This document shows, in pieces, positions 37,901-46,166 of a DNA stretch of 64,000 bases. The stretch is from Pseudopedobacter alpinus (lineage in GTDB: Bacteria; Bacteroidota; Bacteroidia; Sphingobacteriales; Sphingobacteriaceae). Position 1 is the first letter of the stretch, and each line of letters begins with the position of its first letter. The stretch spans positions 1-64,000 of the forward strand of contig NZ_JBHULV010000011.1 in NCBI RefSeq assembly GCF_042684645.1. The letters are read 5' to 3'. The notes under the pieces are model-generated. The model was not told where the DNA came from and ran no database searches. It saw only the letters and a list, made by a program, of their open reading frames with translations. The position numbers and the translations under genes were made by a program.

Positions 37901-38606
37901 TTTTTGTTTTTTCTGTCCATTTTTTAATATCACCTAATTGGTTCTCAAAATCTTTGAGATGGTGCGAATAGTTTGAAAGATCTATTTTTATTTCTTCCTC
38001 ATTTAAGGCTTTAATAATAGTGTCTTTAATAAACTCGCTCTCTACCTTGTAATTAAGAAATACATGTTGAATTGCTCTTGGGATATTTTGGTATTGTTTA
38101 CTTTCCAGTAACGAATATTTTCTGAATTCAGCGCCTAATCCTTGACTGTTACCATATAGAATATTTCTATAATCTTCATAGCGATCTATTTTTTTAGAAC
38201 TGCTTATCCTGTCTTTACTTAATGCTAATCTTATTTTGTCCCAATTTTCAAAAATATTTCCAGCATTGTCAATAAAATAATCTCTATTGTAGCCACCGTC
38301 AATAAATCGAAAGCTCACACGACCTTGAGATTTTGAAAGTAAAATACAATATGCCCCTGTTTCTCTTGTTACTTCATAAACGATATAAGAATTGGGGTAA
38401 GGAAAATAAAAATCAACAAAAGATTTTTTACCCACTGGTATTCCCAGTTTTTGTTGATTAGCATTGTAAAAAAAAAGTAATGCCCTAAGCAAAGTGCTTT
38501 TGCCAACACCTTGTGTGCCAATCAAATGTACATTCCCGTCCAAATTTACTTCCGTATATCTGACGTTTGCACTCTCAATCATTATTATTTTACTCAGGTA
38601 TCTCAT
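34905..38606 (-). CDS. jetC: JetC-like SMC/MukB-type ATPase of Wadjet system
   Basis: The 1233-residue product has the SMC plan: N-terminal Walker A GTQGVGKST (30-38), about 900 residues of Lys/Glu-rich coiled coil with a hinge region near the middle, and a C-terminal head with ABC signature-like VGSNGTD (about 1124-1130) and Walker B MVDEIGT (Asp1164, Glu1165). It should dimerise and extrude DNA loops, detecting small circular DNA. It overlaps jetB by 17 bp and jetD by 4 bp. It differs from chromosomal Smc by lacking the usual gene context and by the FFYNANQQKLG segment after Walker A, typical of JetC/MukB-like heads. Confidence 0.9.
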   Translation of the reverse strand: MRYLSKIIMIESANVRYTEVNLDGNVHLIGTQGVGKSTLLRALLFFYNANQQKLGIPVGKKSFVDFYFPYPNSYIVYEVTRETGAYCILLSKSQGRVSFRFIDGGYNRDYFIDNAGNIFENWDKIRLALSKDRISSSKKIDRYEDYRNILYGNSQGLGAEFRKYSLLESKQYQNIPRAIQHVFLNYKVESEFIKDTIIKALNEEEIKIDLSNYSHHLKDFENQLGDIKKWTEKTKSGEILVRKHAEVVITTYASIKFNRNEKTKLAGELVWQLNEIQNHQPEIKEKLDKEERKEKVLFEKLKEIETKFQNKKDKIYAEISVFNGKLKDAKTKLDDYVQLNIETIIKRVAKKADWEMEKENLTQQKELLESNYTDINQKFEAQINQLQNQSVAFENSKQTEINTKNQNLFHFKEELAKEFQKLIDEIKKQHQEKVDWAKNLVEEKKTTISNLKIRKVKTEHRSFYESEIGHLQTEKHNFSEQIRLAKIEVKQSTAEIETIKKQWELEKERIETKINSQKEKINSQITKINSQIININDKVENSKDSLYGWLSNEYPNWEKTIGKVIDEENVLFKSGLSPEIISNTDSSFYGIQLNLDEIGKSVKTVADYEKEKSDLEKSAVSLQSEISKIDEQLTAEIDNLKKKQQPKITKCKEVIRKNEYDMELYGQKFNDTIINLDELMIKASDEKKKTIVQIQQEIERVSAEKLNADIAVSEVEIEIKKQINNKEREKNKKIEIELSHVNEIITEIKLSLKSKQEEIRNKIEALELRKKKELNDKGADTEKISTFEKRINELKLELKFIEDNRDKVTEYNKDKKEFFDKVEIFKSQKSILENQLNAELSKHLLQKQRSNEDLELLKKEIENIRKQLENIDEDLDEYKKFRLTDCFKSTPELLIDAITENRTEKRCVNLIAELNEKYYTGIQRYNDLQVAINKFNGNFSSQNIFKFRNNLVEQKEYFQFSEDLQEFVEEDKISDFEKRINELFAEIIRQVGKETRELMSKEEVIENVIRDINTDFVNRIFTGVIKSIELRVVQSENKIVHLLTEIKKFNDEHIHDIGTSNLFSTNEHTRETKNKTAIHLLTLLTSEIARYKHNDINLSDTFELEFKVVENDNDTNWVQSLANVGSNGTDVLVKAMINIMLLNVFKEGATKNKFKDFRLHCMVDEIGTLHIENVRGLLKFANDRNIYILNGSPQSIDALAYRYTYKLAKQTDISDGRPVTIINRLVTNNRDRQ

Positions 38607-39165
38607 TCTTAATGTCTTCTGAAATATTTATGGTCATCACGATTTTTTCCAAATATTTGAAAGATGCCAGTACTTTATATTGATTAAAATTGGGGTCTTC
38701 TATGTCAAGAAACTTATCTTTAACTAAATCGTTCAATATCTTTTCTAAAATTTCATTCGGTTTTTCTTTTCCGCCACTATATCTCTTAATTCCGTCAATT
38801 TTAGATTTTAATTCTGCATCCAGACCTAGTTTTACCAATATATCAGAAGGAGTAAAACGATAACCGGAACCAAAGGCATTATCAAAAGTTTTTAAAAAAT
38901 CAAGTATATCAATCCACTTAAATGCTTGTTCTATTTTTCGCTCTAAATCAACAGTAGTTTCTCGTCTGCTGAAATAGTAGTATTCATCTCCTTTTTCTAA
39001 AATAAAATTAATGTTTAGAAAATAGTCATATAAGAAATCATGGTTTTGTTCAGTATCAATAGTTGCGTATAGTTTTCGAATATGCTCTTCGTTACTGTTA
39101 GAGCAAATAAACTTCCCTTTGCTAAGTAGGTCAAAAATATCGGCGGTATATTTTGGTGCTTCCAT
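38590..39165 (-). CDS. jetB: JetB-like (DUF4194) kite/accessory subunit of Wadjet system
   Basis: The 191-residue protein fits DUF4194/MukE-like wHTH subunits: FDLLSKGKFICSNSNEEHIR, a two-winged-helix body and a conserved VDLERKIEQAFKWID region. JetB binds the SMC neck and JetA. It starts 3 bp after jetA and overlaps jetC by 17 bp, which is a tight coupling expected for stoichiometric subunits. Identity comes from size, order and motif resemblance; a profile search would be decisive. Confidence 0.78.
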   Translation of the reverse strand: MEAPKYTADIFDLLSKGKFICSNSNEEHIRKLYATIDTEQNHDFLYDYFLNINFILEKGDEYYYFSRRETTVDLERKIEQAFKWIDILDFLKTFDNAFGSGYRFTPSDILVKLGLDAELKSKIDGIKRYSGGKEKPNEILEKILNDLVKDKFLDIEDPNFNQYKVLASFKYLEKIVMTINISEDIKNEIPE

Positions 39166-39168
39166 TGG

Positions 39169-40365
39169 TTATTTTGGATAAACTAATGCGTATTCTATTT
39201 CCTTTTGTGAGCTGTATTGTCCTGTTAAATTGAATGAAGATTCATATTGTGAAATTAGTTGACAATAAACTGTTACTTTCTCATCAAAAAGAAGTTCTTT
39301 TTCATAATCATAAGCTATAACAAAATCGAACAAATTATTTCCTGAAGCAACAAAACTATTTCTGATTTCTTCCAAATTGATCTGAATTTCTTCCTCTATG
39401 TTACTTTGAAGATATAAATTGGAGATCGTTCCAGCTAATGGAGTTTTTATTTTTACAGTTGTTTGCATTTTCTTTACAATTTTCTTGATACTATCGAAAG
39501 CAACACTATCAGTCTGCAAATACTCTAAACTCAATTTTAAAGGATATGCTGGATTTGGTTCAAAAAGTACATCATTGTTTTTTGTAAAAACCAAATCAAT
39601 ATCACTGTCTGTTCTTAAAGTAAACTGGTCTTTCAAATATTTTATTTGTCTGAGCTTTTCAATAACGCCACTATGATATTTGATTTGATTCAGGTATTCA
39701 ATAATTTGTCTTTGAATATTGATAAGATTGTGCCGACACTCGTTTAATTGAAGTTTAAGCTGTGTGATTACTCTATTCAGCTCTTCATCTAATGCCGATT
39801 TGAAAAATGTCTGTTCTTCTTCAGAAACTAAATAATAGGTTTGTTGAATTAACGAGTTAATGTCAATTCTTTTTTGGTCAAGATTTTCAAGTTTTGCTTT
39901 CTTTACCTTGTAATTTGGTTCGTTTTTAAAAGTGTTTTCCGTATTTCTATTCAGATCAATCACATTCCTTAAAGTTACATTTCCAATTTTACGCAAGGCA
40001 TTTTTTACTTTCCTTAAGTAATCATACTTTCTTGTTTCGTTATTTTCTTTAAGATAGTATATAATATTTTCTTTAACATTCTGAATATTTGAGTTTATTG
40101 AAGCTGTATTTATTTCTTCGTTTACTTCTAAAGTCTGTTCAAAAAATTGTAAAAATTGGTCGTCTATTTCAAGAAAGTTGCCATTCTCCCTAATTACCGA
40201 ATGAGAAATCAAATATCGGATTCGTTCCTCATCATAATCCACCATTTCTAACGCAAAATCATACTTATATGAAAGCGTTTTCCGCTTCTCAAACATTTCT
40301 GTCAACAATTTATGCTCTCTTATAAGCGTTTTTAGTAATTCCTTTATGTTAGAAAATGTGTTCAT
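39169..40365 (-). CDS. jetA: JetA-like kleisin subunit of Wadjet system
   Basis: From ATG 40365 (MNTFSNIKELLKTL) the product has 398 residues; a TTG start at 40383 is less likely. It is helical with an N-terminal winged-helix part (SYKYDFALEMVDYDEERIRYLI...) and long coiled segments (about 140-240), as expected of a MukF/JetA-type kleisin joining the SMC heads. I see no clear DUF3375 signature, so it may belong to a type II or III JetA. It begins the operon; upstream is 128 bp of AT-rich DNA with no strong promoter match. Confidence 0.78.
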   Translation of the reverse strand: MNTFSNIKELLKTLIREHKLLTEMFEKRKTLSYKYDFALEMVDYDEERIRYLISHSVIRENGNFLEIDDQFLQFFEQTLEVNEEINTASINSNIQNVKENIIYYLKENNETRKYDYLRKVKNALRKIGNVTLRNVIDLNRNTENTFKNEPNYKVKKAKLENLDQKRIDINSLIQQTYYLVSEEEQTFFKSALDEELNRVITQLKLQLNECRHNLINIQRQIIEYLNQIKYHSGVIEKLRQIKYLKDQFTLRTDSDIDLVFTKNNDVLFEPNPAYPLKLSLEYLQTDSVAFDSIKKIVKKMQTTVKIKTPLAGTISNLYLQSNIEEEIQINLEEIRNSFVASGNNLFDFVIAYDYEKELLFDEKVTVYCQLISQYESSFNLTGQYSSQKEIEYALVYPK

Positions 40366-40493
40366 AGGGAATCTAAAATACAAAATAGTTTATGATTTTA
40401 AGAAGTCTTGTTTTTTATTATTGACGGATTAATTTTATTTTCTTATCAATTTTGTAAATCTTCAATTTAAATTATTGTTTAAAAATTTTCTTT

Positions 40494-41894
40494 CTACAAC
40501 TCAAAACTTTCATGCCTGTTAGGTATTTCTACATTTTCATATCCACGCTTGTTTAACTCAGCTTTAAAAATGTTTTGAGTATCAATTTCGCCGTGTACCA
40601 AAAATATTTTCTTTAACTCTGTTTTATCTTGTCCGTTTAAAAAGTGAATTAAATCAGACTGGTCTCCATGCGCACTCATAGATTGTAAAGATGCTATATG
40701 AGCATTCACTTGATAGTATTCTCCAAAAATAGAAACGGGATTAACACCGTTTTTTAATCTTCCACCTAATGAAGCAGGCTCTGCATAACCAACCATTAAT
40801 ACTGTACAATTAGGGTTTTCTATGTTATTTCTGATATGATGCTTCACTCTACCAGCCTCGGCCATACCACTTGCAGATATAATTACCATTGGTGTTGGGT
40901 CATCGTTTAAAGCTCGTGATTCTTCAGCATCCTCAATGTAATTTAAGCCTTTAAAATCAAATGGGTCGTCATCAACTTTTAAAACTTCTTGTACCTTTTC
41001 ATTAAAGTTCCAAGGATGAGATTTTACCACCATGGTGGCTTTTTCTGATAAAGGGCTATCTACATAATATTTCACATTAGGTAATTTGCCTGCTAATTCT
41101 AAACTGTTTAAAGAATATAAAACTTCTTGAGTACGACCAACACTAAATGCCGGAATAATTAGTTTGCCTTTTCTTTTTAAACAAGTGTCTTCAATTATCT
41201 TTAAAAGTTTATCTGCTGCTGGTACAGCATCTTCATGTAAACTGTCTCCGTAAGTAGATTCTAATAAAATATAATCTGCTTGCCTAAAAGGAGAGGGTGC
41301 TTTTAAAATTAAATCTTTATAACGCCCAACATCTCCACTAAAAGAAATACGAGTAAGTTTACCATCTTCCTTAATGTTTAAATGTACAGAAGCACTTCCT
41401 ATGATATGCCCAGCATCTTCAAAACTTAAACTTACCCCTTCTTCTATTTGGTAAATGGTACTGTATTTAACTCTTTTAAAAAAAGTTAAAGCAGTTCTTG
41501 CATCTTTAGCGGTGTAAAGTGGTTCAAAAAGTTCTTCTCCTTTTTTTGCCCTTCGTTTATTGGCATATCTAATATCACTCTCTTGTATTTTAGCCGAATC
41601 TTGCAAAAGTATTTTACATAAATCAAAAGTTGCTGGTGTACAAATGATGTCTCCGTTAAAGCCTTCGGCGACTAAACGTGGTATTAAACCCGAATGGTCT
41701 ATATGTGCATGGGATAGAACAAGATAATTCACAGTTTCAGGGTCGAAACCGAAATCTCTATTCATTTCATCTGTTTGCGAGCCATGCCCCTGAAACAAGC
41801 CACAGTCTAACAATATATTGGTTCCGTTTTTTAATTGTATTAAATGTTTGCTGCCGGTTACGGTTTGTGCAGCACCGTGAAAGGTTATTTTCAT
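40494..41894 (-). CDS. Beta-CASP metallo-beta-lactamase ribonuclease-like protein
   Basis: The 466-residue product has the MBL core with zinc motif HAHIDH (62-67), a later GHIIGSASV His motif, a beta-CASP domain (about 210-390; FSVGRTQEVLYSL, SASGMAEAGRVKHHI) and a C-terminal MBL-RMMBL piece (QSMSAHGDQSDLIHF). It resembles the bacterial CPSF73-like RNase group, which cleaves RNA; YsgC/EhbB-type names exist but function here is inferred. It is divergent from blaI by 119 bp. Confidence 0.88.
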   Translation of the reverse strand: MKITFHGAAQTVTGSKHLIQLKNGTNILLDCGLFQGHGSQTDEMNRDFGFDPETVNYLVLSHAHIDHSGLIPRLVAEGFNGDIICTPATFDLCKILLQDSAKIQESDIRYANKRRAKKGEELFEPLYTAKDARTALTFFKRVKYSTIYQIEEGVSLSFEDAGHIIGSASVHLNIKEDGKLTRISFSGDVGRYKDLILKAPSPFRQADYILLESTYGDSLHEDAVPAADKLLKIIEDTCLKRKGKLIIPAFSVGRTQEVLYSLNSLELAGKLPNVKYYVDSPLSEKATMVVKSHPWNFNEKVQEVLKVDDDPFDFKGLNYIEDAEESRALNDDPTPMVIISASGMAEAGRVKHHIRNNIENPNCTVLMVGYAEPASLGGRLKNGVNPVSIFGEYYQVNAHIASLQSMSAHGDQSDLIHFLNGQDKTELKKIFLVHGEIDTQNIFKAELNKRGYENVEIPNRHESFEL

Positions 41895-41943
41895 ATTAAA
41901 GGTTTACGCCTAAATATAATCAATTATTAATCCAAAATTAAAT

Positions 41944-41988
41944 AACTAAAAAAATAGTTTGTAAACTAAATAATTAGTTTTATATTTG
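41944..41988 (+). promoter_or_regulatory. blaI promoter with two overlapping operator dyads
   Basis: A full Bacteroidota promoter is visible: TTTG (41958-41961), 19 bp, TATATTTG (41981-41988), 25 bp before blaI. Two inverted repeats AACTAA-N4-(A/T)TAGTT lie at 41944-41959 and 41964-41979, exactly 20 bp apart. The first covers the -33 box, the second fills the spacer. That is the layout expected for cooperative repression by the BlaI-type protein encoded just downstream. Confidence 0.75.
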
Positions 41989-42013
41989 ATTATAGATTAT
42001 TAAAATATTGAAA

Positions 42014-42391
42014 ATGGATAAGGAATTGAGAGATTTAACAAGAGCTGAGGAACAAATTATGCAAGTGCTATGGGATTTAAAAGAAGCATTTGTTAAAGAA
42101 ATAATAGCACAATTGCCAGAACCAAAACCTGCATATAATACAGTTTCTACAATTGTAAGAATTTTAGAAACAAAAGGATTTATAGGCCACACAGCATTTG
42201 GTAAAAGCCACCAGTACCACCCAGCAATTAGTAAAGAAGAGTATAAAAACTTTGCTGCTGATAAATTGTTGAACGGCTATTTTGAAAATTCGGTAGAAAG
42301 TATGTTTTCTTTTTTTGTAAAGAAAGAGAAGCTAGACATTACTGAAGCAGATGAGATTATAAAATTAATTGAAAAAATGAAAAACAAATAA
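42014..42391 (+). CDS. blaI: BlaI/MecI/CopY-family transcriptional repressor
   Basis: From ATG 42014 (MDKELRDLTRAEEQIMQVLW) the protein has 125 residues. It is a winged HTH of the penicillinase-repressor family: KPAYNTVSTIVRILETKGFI is the recognition part, followed by a C-terminal dimerisation helix. It overlaps nothing but ends 2 bp before a BlaR1/M56-type gene, the standard sensor-repressor pairing. Cleavage of the repressor by the partner peptidase would relieve repression. Targets beyond its own promoter are unknown; no beta-lactamase gene lies next to it. Confidence 0.92.
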   Translation: MDKELRDLTRAEEQIMQVLWDLKEAFVKEIIAQLPEPKPAYNTVSTIVRILETKGFIGHTAFGKSHQYHPAISKEEYKNFAADKLLNGYFENSVESMFSFFVKKEKLDITEADEIIKLIEKMKNK

Positions 42392-42393
42392 TT

Positions 42394-44010
42394 ATGAATT
42401 GGGTAAGCTATCTTTTACAAATTAACCTCTATTTGGTATTGTTTTATGCTTTTTATAGTGTGTTTTTAAGGGGTGAAACTTTTTTCAATTGGAACAGAGT
42501 TTATTTAGTAGGTGCTACTTTTTTCTCAGTTTTAATTCCACTCTTTCAAACGGATTGGGTAAAATCTCTTTTTGTTGTAGAACAGGTACAAAATAATTGG
42601 CTTAACGCAAATGTATTAATAATGGATGGCTTCGCAACGCCAATTAGCGCTGATGAAGGCTTAGTTTTAGGAGATTATTTGCTGATGATTTATATACTAG
42701 GCTTGTTGTTTTTAAGCTTTAAGTTGTTTTACCAGTTGTTTAAAATGAAACAAGTTTTTAAAGATGATAAAACTGTTGATGCTTTTTCTTTTTTCAAAAA
42801 GGTAAAAATAAGTGGTGCTTTAAGCCAACACCAAGAAATAGAGAAACATGAACTTACACATGCGAAGCAATTCCACTCGGCAGATGTATTGTTTTTTGAG
42901 GTGGTAACCATTATAAATTGGTTTAATCCAATATGTTATTTGTATAAAAAAGCAATTAAAGAAACTCATGAGTTTATTGCCGATGCCGAAGCAGTAAAAA
43001 TTACACAAGATAAAAAAGCTTATGCGCTATTACTATTGAGTAAAAGTTTTGGCTTGGCGCCACATCAGCTTACTAATAATTTTTTTAATCATTCACTATT
43101 AAAAACCCGAATCAAGATGTTACAAAAACCTAAATCAAACAAAATGGCTGTATTAAAATATGGCTTATCAGTACCGTTATTTTTATTAGCCATGGTATTA
43201 TCATCAGCTAAAATTAGCCAAAACGAAAAAATTAATGATTTTGTAAAAACGATACAATCAAAGCAAAATTTAGAAGAAATTTTAGTGCCCGATGAGAAAT
43301 CGAAAATTGTGGTTGCAAAAGATATAGAAAGTAATTCTCAGAAATTACAAACTAAAAACAACAAGCAATTAGATACTATCCCAAAAACAGCTTTAAACGA
43401 AGTAAAAGTAATGTCTTTTAAAGCCGGAGATGATGACCCTATTTTTTCAAAGGTTGAAAATTTTCCCACTTTTCCGGGTGGAATAAAAGCTTTTGGGGCA
43501 TTTTTATCCGAAAATATTAAATACCCCGAAGAGGCTAGAAAAGCAAATATTAATGGAAGAGTTTTTTGCCAATTTGTGGTAGAAAAAGATGGTTCTTTAA
43601 CAAAAATAAGAGTTGTGAGAGGAATTGGCGGTGGTTGTGATGAAGAAGCGGTAAGGGTTTTAGCCATATCGCCAAAATGGAATCCAGGTATGCAGAATGG
43701 TGAACCTGTGAGAGTAAGTTATACCATTCCAATATTTTTCCAGATTAGCGCCGGTTTAGAAAATGCTCCTAAGAAAGATATAGAAATAACAGATGAGAAG
43801 AGACAGGAACTTAATGAAAAAGTTAATATGGTTCTGAATAAAGCGCTTATAGTTATTGATGGGAAAATTGTAGAAACAAAAGATTGGAAAGAAGCTGTAA
43901 AACCTGAGGATATTGAAAAAATTGATGTTTTAAAAGGTGAAGCTGCAATTAAAGCTTATGGTGATAAAGGTACCAATGGAGTAATAATAATTACCAAGAA
44001 AAAGAATTAA
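42394..44010 (+). CDS. BlaR1-like M56 metallopeptidase with TonB C-terminal and plug-like domains
   Basis: The 538-residue protein has membrane helices at about 5-25, 35-50, 93-115 and 255-270, and an M56 peptidase site HELTH (152-156) with a downstream Glu in ETHEFIADAEA. The extracytoplasmic C terminus has a TonB_C-like domain (about 358-448; YPEEARKANINGRVFCQFVV) and ends with a SusC-plug-like stretch (IEKIDVLKGEAAIKAYG, GVIIITKKKN). There is no penicillin-binding sensor domain, so the signal is probably not a beta-lactam. It lies 2 bp after blaI. Confidence 0.88.
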   Translation: MNWVSYLLQINLYLVLFYAFYSVFLRGETFFNWNRVYLVGATFFSVLIPLFQTDWVKSLFVVEQVQNNWLNANVLIMDGFATPISADEGLVLGDYLLMIYILGLLFLSFKLFYQLFKMKQVFKDDKTVDAFSFFKKVKISGALSQHQEIEKHELTHAKQFHSADVLFFEVVTIINWFNPICYLYKKAIKETHEFIADAEAVKITQDKKAYALLLLSKSFGLAPHQLTNNFFNHSLLKTRIKMLQKPKSNKMAVLKYGLSVPLFLLAMVLSSAKISQNEKINDFVKTIQSKQNLEEILVPDEKSKIVVAKDIESNSQKLQTKNNKQLDTIPKTALNEVKVMSFKAGDDDPIFSKVENFPTFPGGIKAFGAFLSENIKYPEEARKANINGRVFCQFVVEKDGSLTKIRVVRGIGGGCDEEAVRVLAISPKWNPGMQNGEPVRVSYTIPIFFQISAGLENAPKKDIEITDEKRQELNEKVNMVLNKALIVIDGKIVETKDWKEAVKPEDIEKIDVLKGEAAIKAYGDKGTNGVIIITKKKN

Positions 44011-44066
44011 GAGCTTATAATAACGCTAAACAAATCGCTGATAAAATAATAATCTACCTAAGAAGA

Positions 44067-44110
44067 ATAAAGTGGAGTTTAAATGAAGATTTAAGCTTCA
44101 CTTTATTTTA
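44067..44110 (+). terminator. Terminator after blaI-M56 operon
   Basis: ATAAAGTGGAG (44067-44077) pairs with CTTCACTTTAT (44096-44106) with one G-U/mismatch, and inner TTTAAAT/ATTTAA extends the stem; TTTTA follows. Confidence 0.7.
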
Positions 44111-44187
44111 AAATGGTTTTGTTTATTGTCTGATAAAAAAACAATTTACAAACAGATGGTTTCGATTTTACATAGTGTTGAAATTTG

Positions 44188-44271
44188 CGTTAGGGATAAC
44201 AGTGCAAATCCTTTTTTCCTTCAACTCCGCTCAGGATTAAAAAGATTGTAACGTAAAGCCCGCTCGAACGC
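44188..44271. repeat. REP-like extragenic element (copy 2)
   Basis: The segment starts GCGTTAGGGATAACAGTGCA and ends with GTAACGTAAAGCCCG...GAACGCC. Its framework matches 367-439, and its outer ends GCGTT/GAACGC are inverted. It lies between convergent genes, a common place for such repeats. Confidence 0.5.
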
Positions 44272-44298
44272 CCAACTAATGATGTTAATTTAATATGA

Positions 44299-45525
44299 TT
44301 ACAAAGCCTGCTTTAATTGCTCAAATTTTTTAACACTTAACCTCGAGCTAATAAATGAAGCTATAAACGATATTATAAAAACCGTTATAAAAACCAATAA
44401 AAAATCTGATGCTTTTAATGCCATGGGGTAGGCATTAACCACCATATTGCCTTGCGACATGGTAATAAAACCAAATTCCATTTGTAGGTAGCAAAATAAG
44501 CCGCCCAAAACTAAACCTAATAAGCAACCAATAAAAGAAATCATTAAACCCTCTAATAAAAAAATTTGTCTAATCATGGTTTTATTTGCGCCTAAACTAC
44601 TTAGTATAGCAATGTCTTTCTGTTTATCTATTACTAACATGGTTAAAGAACCTACAATATTAAATGTAGCAATTACCAGTACAAAAGTAAGAATAAGGTA
44701 AACCGCCCATTTTTCAGAGTTTAAAATTTTGTATAAAAGGGCATTTTGCTGTATGCGATCTTTTACTACAAAGGTTTTTCCTAAATCTTCTTGTAGCTCG
44801 TTAACAACTGCATCAGATTGCGTACTGTCTTTCAAAATAACTTCTACTGCGGTAATGTTTTTGGGTTCTGCCAATAATTCTCTCGCCGTTTTTATTGGAA
44901 TAATAATTTGATTGTCCGCCTCTTGGTTAGATTCAAAAACACCTATTGGTGCTAAATATCTGCTCACAAATTCATCTGTAGGGCTAAAGCCAGACGATGC
45001 TCTTTTGTTAGGAGAGTAAATTTCTAAAACCCTTAACGGGTCGTTAATGTTAATGCCTAGAGTGTATTGCACCACAGAACCAACTACTGCATAAGGCGTA
45101 TTATCTTCTTCCAAAGTAAAATTGCCTTGTACTAAAGTTGCTTTTAATTTGTTATTCTCTAAAAATTGTGGACTAACACCTTTTATTTGTCCAATAAATT
45201 GTTGTTCGCCATAACGGAGTAAAGCTTTTTCTTCTAAAACTTCAGCGTAAATAGCAACCTTTTCATTTTTTTGAAAAGCTAAAAGCGATTTATTATTAGG
45301 ATCAAAGGTTTTGCCTTTAGCAGGTACAATTCTAATATCTGGCGTAAGCGTATTTGATAAAGAGATGACCAGATTTTCGAGCCCATTAAAGGCAGATAAT
45401 ATTACTATCAAGGCTGCGCTACCTACAAATACGCCCAACATAGAAATACCGGAAATGATATTTATGGCATTGGTAGATTTTTTAGAAAAAAGATACCTCT
45501 TAGCTATATAATAGGCGGTATTCAA
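44299..45525 (-). CDS. LolC/LolE-type ABC permease (lipoprotein release)
   Basis: The 408-residue product has four membrane helices (about 20-45, 278-305, 325-350, 370-400) around a large periplasmic domain, as in FtsX/MacB/LolCE permeases. The N terminus (YYIAKRYLFSKKSTNAINII) is the family's usual one. In Gram-negatives LolCE extracts outer-membrane lipoproteins from the inner membrane with the ATPase LolD, which is not in this window. The start is TTG at 45525, 2 bp after the preceding gene's stop; no ATG fits the conserved N terminus. Confidence 0.82.
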   Translation of the reverse strand: MNTAYYIAKRYLFSKKSTNAINIISGISMLGVFVGSAALIVILSAFNGLENLVISLSNTLTPDIRIVPAKGKTFDPNNKSLLAFQKNEKVAIYAEVLEEKALLRYGEQQFIGQIKGVSPQFLENNKLKATLVQGNFTLEEDNTPYAVVGSVVQYTLGININDPLRVLEIYSPNKRASSGFSPTDEFVSRYLAPIGVFESNQEADNQIIIPIKTARELLAEPKNITAVEVILKDSTQSDAVVNELQEDLGKTFVVKDRIQQNALLYKILNSEKWAVYLILTFVLVIATFNIVGSLTMLVIDKQKDIAILSSLGANKTMIRQIFLLEGLMISFIGCLLGLVLGGLFCYLQMEFGFITMSQGNMVVNAYPMALKASDFLLVFITVFIISFIASFISSRLSVKKFEQLKQAL

Positions 45526-45527
45526 TA

Positions 45528-46166
45528 CTATTGATTAAAAAAAGGGTTATATAATTTCTCGAAACCAACGGTAGTGTATGGCCCGTGGCCCGGATAAACT
45601 TTTACCTCTTCTGGTAAAGTAAAAAGTTGGTTTTTGATGCTTTCTAATAATATTTTGTGGTTACTACCTGGTAAATCTGTACGACCAATACTTCCTTTAA
45701 ACAGCGCATCGCCACCAATTACAAAACCATCAGCTTTGCTATAAAAACATAAATGTGCTGGTGAGTGCCCCGGAGTAAACAAAAGTTCTAAAACTCCATT
45801 GCCTAAATTAATTTCTCCGCCTTCTGGTAAAAAAGTATCTGGTTCTGGCGATAAATCATAATTAAAACCCTGTTGTGGCGCATAAGATGGTATAGCTTGC
45901 AATAAAGGTAATTCGCCTTTGTTAAATTGCGGTTTTAAACCATATTGGTCAAAAATGAATTTATTACCCAAAACATGATCTATATGGCAATGTGTATTTA
46001 ACAACATTACTGGTGTTAAACTATTTTCTTTTATAAAATTTACAACTGCATTTTGCTCTGTAGCAGTGTACATTCCGGGGTCAATAATTGCACATTGCCC
46101 AGTTTCGTCATAAACTATATACGTATTTTCCTGATAAGGATTATTTACAAATGTTTTTAATTCCAT
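45528..46166 (-). CDS. Metallo-beta-lactamase hydrolase (glyoxalase II-like)
   Basis: From ATG 46166 (MELKTFVNNP) the product has 212 residues. The zinc motif THCHIDH is at 58-64, followed by TPGHSPAHLCF and the final YPGHGPYTTVG histidine. Members hydrolyse thioesters such as S-lactoylglutathione or related thiols. The ATG shares a base with the stop of the upstream hydrolase gene (TAATG), which supports this start over the longer one at 46184. It forms a tight run with the LolC-like gene after it. Confidence 0.87.
   Translation of the reverse strand: MELKTFVNNPYQENTYIVYDETGQCAIIDPGMYTATEQNAVVNFIKENSLTPVMLLNTHCHIDHVLGNKFIFDQYGLKPQFNKGELPLLQAIPSYAPQQGFNYDLSPEPDTFLPEGGEINLGNGVLELLFTPGHSPAHLCFYSKADGFVIGGDALFKGSIGRTDLPGSNHKILLESIKNQLFTLPEEVKVYPGHGPYTTVGFEKLYNPFFNQ

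Noticed and set aside
34905..38606. The SMC gene as chromosomal Smc, SbcC or RecN
   Set aside because: The four-gene order with a Toprim partner and DUF4194-like protein fits Wadjet; there is no scpA/scpB or sbcD next to it.
42014..44010. The blaI-M56 pair as a beta-lactam resistance locus
   Set aside because: There is no penicillin-binding sensor domain and no beta-lactamase gene next to it; the serine hydrolase at 28991 is 12 kb away.
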